From the NCBI GenBank assembly GCA_026391675.1, contig JAPLDQ010000019.1, positions 1 to 64,000 of the forward strand: a stretch of 64,000 bases of DNA. Reading direction: 5' to 3'. Made by a program: the position numbers and the translations under genes. Position 1 is the first letter of the stretch, and every line of letters begins with the position of its first letter. Shown one piece after another: positions 51,206-59,841 of this stretch. Under the pieces are notes generated by a model, which saw nothing but the letters and a program-made list of their open reading frames with translations, made no database searches and was not told the origin of the DNA. The DNA comes from Bacteroidota bacterium. GTDB taxonomy: Bacteria > Bacteroidota > Bacteroidia > Bacteroidales > JACABE01.

Positions 51206-51781
51206 CTAATTTTTATTTCGAGTATTTTCCTCAATGTCAATAAATACTTTTATTGACTCCGATGCGGCCAATAGTCCTAAAACTATAAGTGCGCCAACTA
51301 CTAATATTGGAATTGCAATCATCAGACCTCCTGCTTCACCACCTTTACTCCAAGAAATGTAAGCAATAAAAACTGTTACAATTCCAATTATCCATGCAAA
51401 TACAGAAAAAATTCCAGCTATTGTCCTTAATGATGGGTAGCGTTTCACAACATAGACCGCTTCTTGTTGCAGTTCTGGTTCTTCATCTTCAATTGAATCA
51501 TTTTTAAATTTTCGTTTTAAATATTCGTTACGGGCGATTTCAAGATACTCTAGATGGTAATTATTCCATTCTTTCTCAATAAGAATTTTCAAATCATTGT
51601 CATTCATTCCAGAAACTTCTTTTTCAAGATCATGATTAAATTGAAAAGTTTCTCCTCTTCTTATTAACTCATCTTTTGCATAGTCAATAAAGTTTTCGCT
51701 GTAAGAGGTAGATTGCTGCTCTATAATCTCTTTCAGTTTTTTGGAACTGTAATCTTTTACAAGTTTTTCAATTTTGCTCAT
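51206..51781 (-). CDS. Membrane protein with two C-terminal helices
   Basis: A 191-residue protein. The N-terminal 110 residues are charged, helical repeats (ELIRRGETFQF, ARNEYLKRKFKND). Two hydrophobic segments follow (about 118-142 and 150-175). Function unknown. It is 17 bp downstream of the next minus-strand gene (51799), so the two are co-transcribed. Confidence 0.65.
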   Translation of the reverse strand: MSKIEKLVKDYSSKKLKEIIEQQSTSYSENFIDYAKDELIRRGETFQFNHDLEKEVSGMNDNDLKILIEKEWNNYHLEYLEIARNEYLKRKFKNDSIEDEEPELQQEAVYVVKRYPSLRTIAGIFSVFAWIIGIVTVFIAYISWSKGGEAGGLMIAIPILVVGALIVLGLLAASESIKVFIDIEENTRNKN

Positions 51782-51798
51782 AACTAATTTTTTAATGG

Positions 51799-52275
51799 TT
51801 ATTTTTTTCTGTGTTTTGTATTAAAAATAATTTTTGTTTCAGAAGATGTTTGTCTTGCTTCTACAATATTAGTTTCAAAAGTATATTTTAAATGTATGTC
51901 ATCGAGGAATTGTCTAACATCGGATATGTTTGTTTTCTCAATTGTAAATACAATTTTCCCATTGTCGATTGTTTCAAAAATTAGTTTAGGAGGTAACATC
52001 TTTTCTGAAAGCATTATACTTTGAATCTCGCTATATGGAAGTCCAATTGAAAAGGATGAAAAAAGTTTAGCGATTCTAATTACAAGTCCTTTCGGATATT
52101 TAGTTAAGTGGATAACTGCATTAATTTGTTTTAGTGTCTTCCCATTAAGATAGTTATCAAACGGTAAGATACCGCTGTCATAATTAAGTTTTGCTGAAAG
52201 GGTGTCATTGTCAGCAAGGAAGCTTTTTTTTCCAACTTTCTCAGTCAGTTCTTGTTTTGTAATTGTAATTGTCAT
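51799..52275 (-). CDS. Unknown cytoplasmic protein (158 aa)
   Basis: A beta-rich 158-residue protein, possibly PH-like in its C-terminal half (PYSEIQSIMLSEKMLPPKLIF, KIVFTIEKTNISDVRQFLDDIH). No signal or membrane segment. First gene of the minus-strand trio. No family is recognised. Confidence 0.6.
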   Translation of the reverse strand: MTITITKQELTEKVGKKSFLADNDTLSAKLNYDSGILPFDNYLNGKTLKQINAVIHLTKYPKGLVIRIAKLFSSFSIGLPYSEIQSIMLSEKMLPPKLIFETIDNGKIVFTIEKTNISDVRQFLDDIHLKYTFETNIVEARQTSSETKIIFNTKHRKK

Positions 52276-52710
52276 ATGTGGTTTCTTTTTTTAAATGGCT
52301 GCTAACTTTTTATTCTTTATAACAAATTCATACAAAGCACACCAATTTTTGGTGGATATGTATGACAAATGTCTGTTTTATTTTTCAACAAATATAGTAC
52401 ATTAAAATTATAAATCAACAAATTGTGAATATTTTTTAATAAATCCACGCACCTACTTTACCTTCAATTACCCTTATCTATTTTGCTTTTACCTTTACCG
52501 ATATTTTTGGTTGGTTGATCATGTGATCTTGTGTTATTAGTCAAAAAAATATATACAAAGGTTTACTCCTTTGATTCAAGAAACCTGACAATAAGTTTTC
52601 CCGGCATATCCTCATTGCATTCCGGTATTCCAGTTTCCTGTATTGCCATCCTGAAACGGAGTATATCAACCTGGTATAATTTTTATTTTAATAACTTAAA
52701 AAACAACATC
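52276..52710. other. Gene-free divergent spacer
   Basis: A 435-bp spacer between the minus-strand trio and the small plus-strand gene. The ORF track joins part of it to the next gene, but that stretch has no clear start or family-like sequence. No confident regulatory site is seen. Confidence 0.4.
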
Positions 52711-52941
52711 ATGACAACTACAAAAAATTACATCGGAAAAGGTAAACAAGTACAAAACATTGACATCATAAAAGTCAACATCCGTTTTGAAGAAATTGCA
52801 GCAATAGTTTACGAAAAAAATGGTAAATCCTACGTTTCATTCGAAATTGCTAAATTAAAAGAAACTGACCAGTTTGGAAACACCCACACTTGCTATTTCA
52901 CCACCAAAGTGGAAGAAACTCCAGCTAAAAAGAAAAAATAA
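52711..52941 (+). CDS. Small protein of unknown function, 3' end duplicated downstream
   Basis: 76 residues from the ATG at 52711 (MTTTKNYIGKGKQVQN); the track start at 52531 is not supported. It is beta-rich with a basic Lys tail (PAKKKK). I do not recognise it. The last 43 bp of the gene plus its terminator recur at 54149-54246, after the HARE-HTH gene. Confidence 0.65.
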   Translation: MTTTKNYIGKGKQVQNIDIIKVNIRFEEIAAIVYEKNGKSYVSFEIAKLKETDQFGNTHTCYFTTKVEETPAKKKK

Positions 52942-52996
52942 GCTTTTGAAAAGCTTTTAGAAAGCAGGTAGCTGGAAAGCTACCTGCTTTTTTTGT
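52898..52996 (+). repeat. 98-bp direct repeat, left copy (gene 3' end plus terminator)
   Basis: Covers the end of the 76-residue gene and its terminator; about 90 percent identical to 54149-54246. The two copies bracket the HARE-HTH gene. Confidence 0.8.
52961..52996 (+). terminator. Terminator of the 76-aa gene
   Basis: A 13-bp stem AAAGCAGGTAGCT / AGCTACCTGCTTT, 4-nt loop, T-run. Confidence 0.85.
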
Positions 52997-53028
52997 TATT
53001 TTAGAAAATGATGGTTGTTAAAAAATTG

Positions 53029-53036
53029 TATATTTG
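53029..53036 (+). promoter_or_regulatory. -7 box TATATTTG of the HARE-HTH cassette
   Basis: A perfect TAnnTTTG between the left repeat and the gene, so the inserted unit carries its own promoter. Confidence 0.45.
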
Positions 53037-53145
53037 TAGAAAATATTACGCGAATTTATAGAGACTGGTCGTCCATAAATGCTTGGATTTTGGAAGGTTT
53101 ATTGAGTGAATAAAGTATTACTAGCAAACAAAAAACGAACATAAA

Positions 53146-54123
53146 ATGACAATAAAAGAATCAATTTTAAAAAGTCTGGACGAAATAAATACCTTGACAA
53201 CGTATATGGATATATACAACCATATTTTGACAAACAAATATTATGATTTCGGAACAGCTAAAACTCCTACTGCAACTATTTCTGCATTGCTTGGCGATTT
53301 TATTCGTAATGGTGACACAAGAGTAAAACGTATTAAACAAGAAAGTGGAACATACTCCTACTACTTGACAAAAAATGAGCAAAATATCGGCATTGACGTT
53401 TTGAGTGGTGAGACTAAAACCAAGATAACCAAAGTTGTTAAGGCAGATAAGACAAAATCATTTGATGAAAGGGATTTGCATAAGCTTTTAAGTAGCTTTT
53501 TAAAAAATTCAGGCACTTATTCTAAGACTATTTTTCATGAACAATCAAATGGTAAAGACAACAATCAAATTTGGACTCACCCTGATATGGTTGGAATTAA
53601 GTTTTTAAACTTACAGACAAAAGCCAGTCAAAATTTTTTAAAATCAATAAATCGTGTTGACACATTCAAAATGAGTTCTTACGAATTGAAAAAGGAAATT
53701 AACAGTGATAACGAACTTAAGAAAGCATTTTTTCAAGCAGTTTCAAATTCAAGTTGGGCAAACTATGGTTACTTGGTTGCTTTTGAGTTTAGCGACAGTT
53801 TGTTAGATGAAATGGGGCGTCTAAATCAATCATTTGGACTTGGAATAATTGAACTCAATGCAAATCCTTATCAAAGCAAAATACTTTTCCCTGCAACATA
53901 TCGAGACTTGGATTTTAAGACCATTGACAAACTCTGTAAAATGAATAGTGAATTTAATAAGTTTATTGAGCAGACGGAAAAACTGTTAACCTTAACAGAT
54001 GAACGTTACTACAAATCAATAGAAAAAGAGCTTGACGAATTTTGTGATTCCTACTTTGCAAACGATACAGAAATTGAAAAGTATTGTCTGGAAAAACACA
54101 TACCAAATGAAGAACAACAATAA
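53146..54123 (+). CDS. HARE-HTH protein, putative restriction-type nuclease
   Basis: A 325-residue protein. The N-terminal 75 residues form a HARE-HTH winged helix (ESILKSLDEINTLTTYMDIYNHIL then TPTATISALLGDFIRNGDTRVKRI), a domain that joins DNA recognition to nucleases or chromatin factors. The C-terminal part (IWTHPDMVGIKF, WANYGYLVAFEF, FGLGIIELNA) has the order of a PD-(D/E)xK-type fold, as in COG2958-like proteins. It may be a lone defence nuclease or type IV-like enzyme. It carries its own -7 box and lies between 98-bp direct repeats. Confidence 0.7.
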   Translation: MTIKESILKSLDEINTLTTYMDIYNHILTNKYYDFGTAKTPTATISALLGDFIRNGDTRVKRIKQESGTYSYYLTKNEQNIGIDVLSGETKTKITKVVKADKTKSFDERDLHKLLSSFLKNSGTYSKTIFHEQSNGKDNNQIWTHPDMVGIKFLNLQTKASQNFLKSINRVDTFKMSSYELKKEINSDNELKKAFFQAVSNSSWANYGYLVAFEFSDSLLDEMGRLNQSFGLGIIELNANPYQSKILFPATYRDLDFKTIDKLCKMNSEFNKFIEQTEKLLTLTDERYYKSIEKELDEFCDSYFANDTEIEKYCLEKHIPNEEQQ

Positions 54124-54148
54124 AAATAATAAATATGGATTTTAACCT

Positions 54149-54246
54149 CTCATCACCAAAGTAGAAGAAACTCCAGCAATAAAGAAAAAATAAGCTTTTT
54201 GAAAATTTTTAGAAAGCAGGTAGCTAAAAACTACCTGCTTTTTTTT
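54149..54246 (+). repeat. 98-bp direct repeat, right copy with terminator
   Basis: The duplicate of 52898-52996. Reading frame remnants of the 76-residue gene end (VEETPA, KKK) are visible. The stem is AAAGCAGGTAG / CTACCTGCTTT (54213-54241) with a T8 tract, so it ends the HARE-HTH transcript. Confidence 0.8.
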
Positions 54247-54416
54247 ATATTCTTTTGTATAATCGGCATATTCTATAATTGTTAAGTTGATTCGTTATCT
54301 GCTTTTTAAAAGAATTTTGTTCACAATTATATTGATATATATTTTTTTGTTGAATATGTTTTTTTAATTTTACAGATAAATTCTATATTAGAATAAATAT
54401 TGTAAAATATCATATT

Positions 54417-54605
54417 ATGAAAAGCAGTAATAAATACTTCATAAGGACTAAAGGGAAAAATGAATTTAAAACTTATCACTTAATCAATATAGATAATTTT
54501 GATATGTTGGATATTTTTTTTGATTCTGAAGAGAAAGCAATTGAATATGCTAAAAAAAAACAAATTGAAATTGAGACATATACTGAAATAATTGAGAATG
54601 AATAA
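54417..54605 (+). CDS. Small leader gene of the DpnII-type operon
   Basis: A 62-residue protein (MKSSNKYFIRTKGKNEF), acidic C-terminus, no HTH seen. It overlaps the methylase gene by 8 bp, so it is the first gene of the operon. A control-protein role is possible by position only. Confidence 0.55.
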   Translation: MKSSNKYFIRTKGKNEFKTYHLINIDNFDMLDIFFDSEEKAIEYAKKKQIEIETYTEIIENE

Positions 54606-55539
54606 TATAAAAAATAAAGCTAAAGAAATAGCAAAACCTTTTTTAAAATGGGCAGGTGGCAAGACTCAGTTGATAAACGAAATTGAAAAAATATTGCCTA
54701 TTGAAATAACAAAATCAAAATTTACTTACATAGAACCTTTTGTTGGTAGTGGAGCAATTTTATTTTGGATGCTAAATAACTTTCCAAAATTAGAAAAAGC
54801 TGTAATAAATGATATTAATGCCGATTTAATCAACACTTATAAAATAATAGCTTCAAATCCTAAAGAAATAATTTCAATACTTCAGAACTTCCAAGATGAA
54901 TACCATTCAATTGATAACAGAGAAGAGGAAAAGAAAGAATATTACTATAAAAAAAGAAAATTATATAATTTACGAAATACTGAAAATTCAACTCAAGCAG
55001 CTCTATTTATTTTTTTAAATAGAACTTGTTTTAATGGTTTATATCGCGTAAATAAAAACAATGGATATAATGTTCCAATGGGATCTTATAAGAAGCCTAT
55101 GATTTGTGATGCAGGTAATATATTAGCTGTTAGTGAAGCATTACAAAAGGTTGAAATATTATGTGGTGATTTTGAAACAACCTTAAGTTACGCTAAAAAT
55201 AAATCATTGTTTTATTTAGACCCTCCTTATAAGCCTTTGAGTGAAACATCAAGTTTTAACTCATACGCTAAAGATGAATTTAACGACAATGAACAAATAC
55301 GATTAAGAGATTATTGTAATAAACTTGATTTAAGGGGTTACAAATGGATATTGAGTAATTCAGATGTAAAAGGTAAAGATATAAATGACAATTTCTTTGA
55401 TGATTTATATAGTGAATTTAAAATCAAAAGGGTTGATGCAAGAAGAAGTATAAACGTAAATCCAGATAAAAGAGGAGCATTAAAAGAGTTGTTAATTACA
55501 AATCAAACATACAAACAAGAATATGTCAGAGCAATTTAA
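54598..55539 (+). CDS. dpnM: Dam/DpnM-type adenine-N6 methyltransferase (GATC)
   Basis: About 313 residues from the ATG at 54598; the track begins two codons earlier at a TTG. SAM binding: KPFLKWAGGKTQLINEI and YIEPFVGSGAILFWML. Catalytic motif DPPY lies in LFYLDPPYKPL. This is the D12-class methylase that modifies double-stranded GATC and protects the host from the DpnII-type enzyme encoded next; the genes overlap by 17 bp. Confidence 0.92.
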   Translation: MNNIKNKAKEIAKPFLKWAGGKTQLINEIEKILPIEITKSKFTYIEPFVGSGAILFWMLNNFPKLEKAVINDINADLINTYKIIASNPKEIISILQNFQDEYHSIDNREEEKKEYYYKKRKLYNLRNTENSTQAALFIFLNRTCFNGLYRVNKNNGYNVPMGSYKKPMICDAGNILAVSEALQKVEILCGDFETTLSYAKNKSLFYLDPPYKPLSETSSFNSYAKDEFNDNEQIRLRDYCNKLDLRGYKWILSNSDVKGKDINDNFFDDLYSEFKIKRVDARRSINVNPDKRGALKELLITNQTYKQEYVRAI

Positions 55540-56362
55540 AATCTTCTTATCACAATTATCTGAAACAAATGCTACACTTGATTATTTTACAGATTTCACA
55601 AAAATAAGGGCAAATGTTAATAAAATATCAATAAAACTCAATCAGTTAAATTATTTGATTGGTAAAGAAAACCTTGAAGAAGCAATTGATGAATTATTTA
55701 ATGAAAATCCCAAAGTTTTTGAAGTTTTAGATATTTTAATTGCAGTTAGAAAAAACAAAAGGGCTAAAACATTCAATAATAATGGTGAAATTGTATTGCT
55801 AGATACATATTTTCATACACCCAAAACAATTTTAGAATATATTGAAGAAACTGGTTTAAGTGAAGTGTTTAGAAATAAAAACGTAACTAACCTTGTAGAT
55901 TATGTTTTTGGTATTGAAGTTGGTTTAGATACAAATGCAAGAAAAAACAGAGGTGGCGACAATATGTCTAAAGCAGTTTCCTTGTTTTTTGATAATGCAA
56001 ATATTGCTTATAAAAAAGAAGTAAGTAATACTGTTTTTCCTGATATTATTAGTTTGGGTGCAGATGTAAAAAGGTTTGATTTTGTAATAAAAACAAAAAA
56101 GAAAACATATTTGATTGAAACCAACTATTATAATGGTGGTGGTTCAAAACTCAATGAAACGGCAAGATCTTATTCTGATGTTGCACCAAAAATAAATCAA
56201 TATAAAAATTATGAATTTGTATGGATTACAGATGGTCAAGGATGGCATTCAGCAAAAAACAAGCTTCAAGAGGCATTTAGTATAATACCCAGTATGTATA
56301 ACCTTGCCACTATTGAATTGTTTATTGCTAAGATAGAACTTGAGGGAATTATTAAGTATTGA
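55523..56362 (+). CDS. dpnB: DpnII/MboI-type restriction endonuclease (GATC)
   Basis: A 279-residue type II enzyme. The DpnII family blocks are seen: YVFGIEVGLDTNARKNRGG, the nuclease region FDFVIKTKKKTYLIETNYY and GGGSKLNETARSY. It should cleave unmethylated GATC. It overlaps the methylase gene and has a normal length. The enzyme is expected to restrict incoming phage DNA. Confidence 0.92.
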   Translation: MSEQFKIFLSQLSETNATLDYFTDFTKIRANVNKISIKLNQLNYLIGKENLEEAIDELFNENPKVFEVLDILIAVRKNKRAKTFNNNGEIVLLDTYFHTPKTILEYIEETGLSEVFRNKNVTNLVDYVFGIEVGLDTNARKNRGGDNMSKAVSLFFDNANIAYKKEVSNTVFPDIISLGADVKRFDFVIKTKKKTYLIETNYYNGGGSKLNETARSYSDVAPKINQYKNYEFVWITDGQGWHSAKNKLQEAFSIIPSMYNLATIELFIAKIELEGIIKY

Positions 56363-56375
56363 AAAACAAAAGTCT

Positions 56376-56882
56376 ATGTTAAAAAAAATTAAAATCAAAA
56401 TCCCAAAATATATTTCAGATGGTTTAGAAAGTATTTTTTGGAGCTTCCTGGGCAATTTAATTCCAGTGTGGATGGGTGTAGTAATTAGTATTTCAGATTA
56501 TGGATTTAGTTTATTGAATATTTATAGATCAATTCATCAACCTTTTACTTTTTTAATATTGAGCGCATCATTTTTGACCACAACTCTTTATATCTTAAGA
56601 AAAGGCAGTAAATTTTCAGAATCAAACAGTTTTTTTCATTATTTGTATTTTGCCCTATTGCTGATAATTGGCTTTTTAATTAGCAAGAAAAGTGGACTGG
56701 AAAATCTTTCTGCTAATTTTGAAACAAAATTACTAGTATATATTATTTTTATCATTTCTATTTTTCTATACATATTTTTCCAATTCAGGCATTTTTACAG
56801 AATATACAATCCTAAAACAGCCGAAGAAAGAGAAAATCAACAAGAAAATTTAGAGGATGAGTTTGACCTTTTAAACAAATAA
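56376..56882 (+). CDS. Membrane protein within the DpnII-type operon
   Basis: About 168 residues from the ATG at 56376 (MLKKIKIKIPKYISDG); the track start overlaps the nuclease gene. Four hydrophobic segments are visible (about 18-40, 55-72, 82-100 and 112-135), followed by an acidic tail. Not part of standard DpnII loci. Function unknown; it could place the complex at the membrane or be an effector. 13 bp after the nuclease, 4 bp before the DGQHR gene. Confidence 0.65.
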   Translation: MLKKIKIKIPKYISDGLESIFWSFLGNLIPVWMGVVISISDYGFSLLNIYRSIHQPFTFLILSASFLTTTLYILRKGSKFSESNSFFHYLYFALLLIIGFLISKKSGLENLSANFETKLLVYIIFIISIFLYIFFQFRHFYRIYNPKTAEERENQQENLEDEFDLLNK

Positions 56883-56886
56883 AACA

Positions 56887-58311
56887 ATGGTAGATAATAA
56901 CACTATAATAATAAATTGTATTGAAGTTTGCCAGCCAATTGGAAAGTTTTATGTTGGTAAGATTACATGGCAAAACTTATTAGATATATCTTATTCCGAT
57001 ATACGTAGAATACAAAAAGAAGAGCTTGGTGCAATTGATAGCTATTTAGGTATTCAAAGAGAACTTTCTCCTAATAGACTAAAAGAGATTGCTAAGTATG
57101 TTTCATTTTCAGATGCTACTTTCCCTTCAAGCATTGTACTTTCAATTAAATCAATTGATAAAGAAACTGACGAACCAAATATACTTGGTTATGATAATGC
57201 TACGGGTACATTAACGTTAAATAAGAGCGATAAAATAGCACAAATAATTGATGGACAACATCGTGTTTTCGGAATTCAGAAATTCATTGAAAACAATCAT
57301 TTATTTAATAAAACATTTGTTTTTGATTTGATTGTCACATTATTCATTGACATAGACCCTGATGAAGAATCTATGATTTTTTCAACTATAAATAAGGCTC
57401 AAACTAAAGTCAACAAGTCTTTAGTTTATGACTTATTTGATTTAGCTAAAACGAGAAGTCCACAAAGAACAGCCCATAATTTAGTGAAACTTCTTGATGA
57501 AAAAGCTGGTAGTCCACTGTTTGGAATGGTTAAAAGGCTTGGAGTAGCTAATGATGTAAATAGAGAAACGATTACTCAAGCAACATTAGTAGAATGTATC
57601 CTAAATTATATTTCAAATGATGGTGAAGAGATGAAGGATCGTGACATCCTTATGAGGGGTAAAAAACTAGATCTTATTAGCGGAAAAGAATTAGAACGTA
57701 GGTTTTTTAGAAATTGGTTTATTGAAGAAAAGGATGCCCAAATTGCTAAATTGCTTTGGGATTATTTTTTAGCAATCAAAAAAAGATGGCCACAGGCATG
57801 GGAAAATAAATCAATTTTAGTTAAATCAACTGGTATTATTGCATTAATGAAATTTTTAGCCCCTATAGTAAATCATTTAGGTGTAGAAAGAAATATCAGT
57901 GTTGAAGAATTTTCAAAAATATTTGATTCAATAGAAATTGATGATAACGAGTTTAATACCACCAAATATATACCTGGGGTTAAAGGTCAATCAGAATTGT
58001 ATAAAGACTTAATAAACTCCTCTGGATTAAATAAAATTATTCTGACAGATGGTATTTGCAAAAGGCCCCATCGTTTCGACTCAATTTTTGCTGAATTACC
58101 TGAAAGTCAAAAGTTTTATACTAAAGATGTGAGACATAAATGTGCTGGTTGTGCGTTTGACCAAGGTTACGAAGATGCAATCAAAGGAATTACTAATGGA
58201 ATTCGACTTGATGAATTAGATATTAGTCAGGCAGGTACTGTAAGGCATAAAGATCCTATTGAAGCTTATAATATGGGCTATAGGTCTGGTTTGAAATCAA
58301 AAAATAAATAA
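56887..58311 (+). CDS. DGQHR-domain protein (DndB-like)
   Basis: A 474-residue protein with the family-naming motif IAQIIDGQHRVFGIQKF near residue 120. DGQHR proteins include DndB, which regulates DNA phosphorothioation and hydrolyses ATP, and related proteins that lie beside modification systems. The C-terminal part has a CAGC pair (HKCAGCAFDQGYEDAI) that may bind metal. No dndACDE genes are present, so it works with the GATC system here or alone. It is spaced 4 bp and 2 bp from its neighbours. Confidence 0.82.
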   Translation: MVDNNTIIINCIEVCQPIGKFYVGKITWQNLLDISYSDIRRIQKEELGAIDSYLGIQRELSPNRLKEIAKYVSFSDATFPSSIVLSIKSIDKETDEPNILGYDNATGTLTLNKSDKIAQIIDGQHRVFGIQKFIENNHLFNKTFVFDLIVTLFIDIDPDEESMIFSTINKAQTKVNKSLVYDLFDLAKTRSPQRTAHNLVKLLDEKAGSPLFGMVKRLGVANDVNRETITQATLVECILNYISNDGEEMKDRDILMRGKKLDLISGKELERRFFRNWFIEEKDAQIAKLLWDYFLAIKKRWPQAWENKSILVKSTGIIALMKFLAPIVNHLGVERNISVEEFSKIFDSIEIDDNEFNTTKYIPGVKGQSELYKDLINSSGLNKIILTDGICKRPHRFDSIFAELPESQKFYTKDVRHKCAGCAFDQGYEDAIKGITNGIRLDELDISQAGTVRHKDPIEAYNMGYRSGLKSKNK

Positions 58312-58313
58312 TT

Positions 58314-59195
58314 GTGAGTCTAAAACCGTTTTTTAATTCAAATGACAAAAACTTCTACCTCCTAAAAGGAGATACAATGGAACTATTGCCTCAATTTAAG
58401 CATAAGTTTGATATGGTCTTTGCAGATCCGCCCTATTTTTTATCAAATAATGGTTTATCTATTCAAAGTGGTAAAATTGTTAGTGTTAATAAAGGGAAAT
58501 GGGATAAATCACATGGTTTTGAATATGTAAATGATTTTAATAGAAAATGGCTTTCTTTAGTTCGTGATAAAATGAAAGATGATGCAACAATTTGGATTAG
58601 TGGGACAATGCATAATATTTTTTCTATTGGACAAATACTAACTGAATTAGATTTTAAAATCCTTAATGTCATTACATGGGAGAAAAGTAATCCACCACCA
58701 AATTTCTCATGTCGTTTTTTTACACATTCAACAGAGCAAATAATCTGGGCTCGTAAAAATGATAAAGTCCCTCATTATTTCAATTATGAACTTATGAAAC
58801 AATTAAATGGTGATAAGCAGATGAAGGATGTTTGGAAAATGCCTGCAATTGCTCCATGGGAAAAATCTTGCGGGAAGCACCCCACTCAAAAACCATTATC
58901 TGTTTTAACTCGTTTAATTTTAGCTTCAACAAAACAAAATGATTGGATTTTAGATCCTTTTACCGGTAGCAGCACAACTGGGATTTCAGCTAATTTAGCT
59001 AATAGACGTTTTTTAGGTATTGATTTAGAAGAAGATTATTTAAATATTAGTAAAAACAGAAAACTTGAAATTCAAAACAATAAAATTGCTGAATTATACA
59101 GACAAAAAATAAATGGATTTAATAATAAAAAAGAACTAGAGCTTTTTTTGTTTGAAGAACCAAATTATGAATATAAATCTGAATTAAAATTATAA
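58314..59195 (+). CDS. dpnA: DpnA-type DNA adenine methyltransferase
   Basis: 293 residues with a GTG start at 58314. It is a beta-class amino-methyltransferase: catalytic DPPY in MVFADPPYFLS comes first and SAM binding in ILDPFTGSSTTGISANL comes last, with GKHPTQKPLSVL typical of the class. In the pneumococcal DpnII system, DpnA methylates GATC also in single-stranded DNA and protects incoming DNA. The pairing with DpnM and DpnII-type genes fits well. Confidence 0.88.
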   Translation: MSLKPFFNSNDKNFYLLKGDTMELLPQFKHKFDMVFADPPYFLSNNGLSIQSGKIVSVNKGKWDKSHGFEYVNDFNRKWLSLVRDKMKDDATIWISGTMHNIFSIGQILTELDFKILNVITWEKSNPPPNFSCRFFTHSTEQIIWARKNDKVPHYFNYELMKQLNGDKQMKDVWKMPAIAPWEKSCGKHPTQKPLSVLTRLILASTKQNDWILDPFTGSSTTGISANLANRRFLGIDLEEDYLNISKNRKLEIQNNKIAELYRQKINGFNNKKELELFLFEEPNYEYKSELKL

Positions 59196-59214
59196 AAGTT
59201 TAAATCAACTATTT

Positions 59215-59697
59215 ATGCCTAACCCATTCAATTTTAACTCACTCAAAGGCCGCATGGCAGAACAATTAATACAGGATTTATTTATTCAAAATGATTACAA
59301 TGTATTTAATTACGGATTAGAACGTTTGCACCCTTCATTGAGTAAAATGATTAAATTTAATGACCACACAACAAGTAAAGAGCTTCGATATATGCCCGAT
59401 TTTGTTGTTCAAAGTACATTGAATGGAGATTTATTTTATATGGAAGTAAAGTTCAGGGCCAACGGTTATTTTGCATTTGATGAAAAATACGATAATTACC
59501 CATACAGGAATGCATGGTTTGTTATTGTGTCTCCAGATAAAATACAGTGCATGCATTATAAGCATTTAAAAAAAGGAAATGCTATAAGTTCTGAAACGAA
59601 TTATAAATTGGGTAGTGTGCGTTCGTTTCATTTCAATGCAGATAGTATTAAAGAATACGCTGAATATGCCCGGTTGATGTTTGGAGCATTTAAATAA
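59215..59697 (+). CDS. PD-(D/E)xK nuclease-like protein
   Basis: A 160-residue protein. RMAEQLIQDLFIQNDYNVF supplies the first helix; ELRYMPDFVV and LFYMEVKFRANGY give the D...ExK catalytic pattern. This is the minimal PD-(D/E)xK layout of resolvases and small restriction nucleases. Last gene of the operon, 19 bp after DpnA. The substrate is unknown. Confidence 0.7.
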   Translation: MPNPFNFNSLKGRMAEQLIQDLFIQNDYNVFNYGLERLHPSLSKMIKFNDHTTSKELRYMPDFVVQSTLNGDLFYMEVKFRANGYFAFDEKYDNYPYRNAWFVIVSPDKIQCMHYKHLKKGNAISSETNYKLGSVRSFHFNADSIKEYAEYARLMFGAFK

Positions 59698-59747
59698 ATT
59701 CCTCAATATTTCTTCGCTGCAACTCCTAATTCCTTGTTATAAAATTT

Positions 59748-59795
59748 AAATTATCCATTTATTTGTTTGAGAAATAAATGGATAATTTTTTGTCC
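59748..59795 (+). terminator. Strong terminator ending the cargo region
   Basis: A perfect 17-bp stem AAATTATCCATTTATTT / AAATAAATGGATAATTT with a 7-nt loop and T-run, directly before late-motif copy C. Confidence 0.85.
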
Positions 59796-59833
59796 TTTCC
59801 CATTCCTCTCTCCTATTTTATGTTTGCTGAAAA
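59790..59833 (+). promoter_or_regulatory. Late-motif copy C (TTGTCCTTTCC-N22-TTTGCTGAAA)
   Basis: TTGTCCTTTCC at 59790-59800 and TTTGCTGAAAA at 59823-59833, with the ATG at 59842. Spacing is the same as in copies A and B. It opens the second late block. Confidence 0.65.
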
Positions 59834-59841
59834 TTACAACA

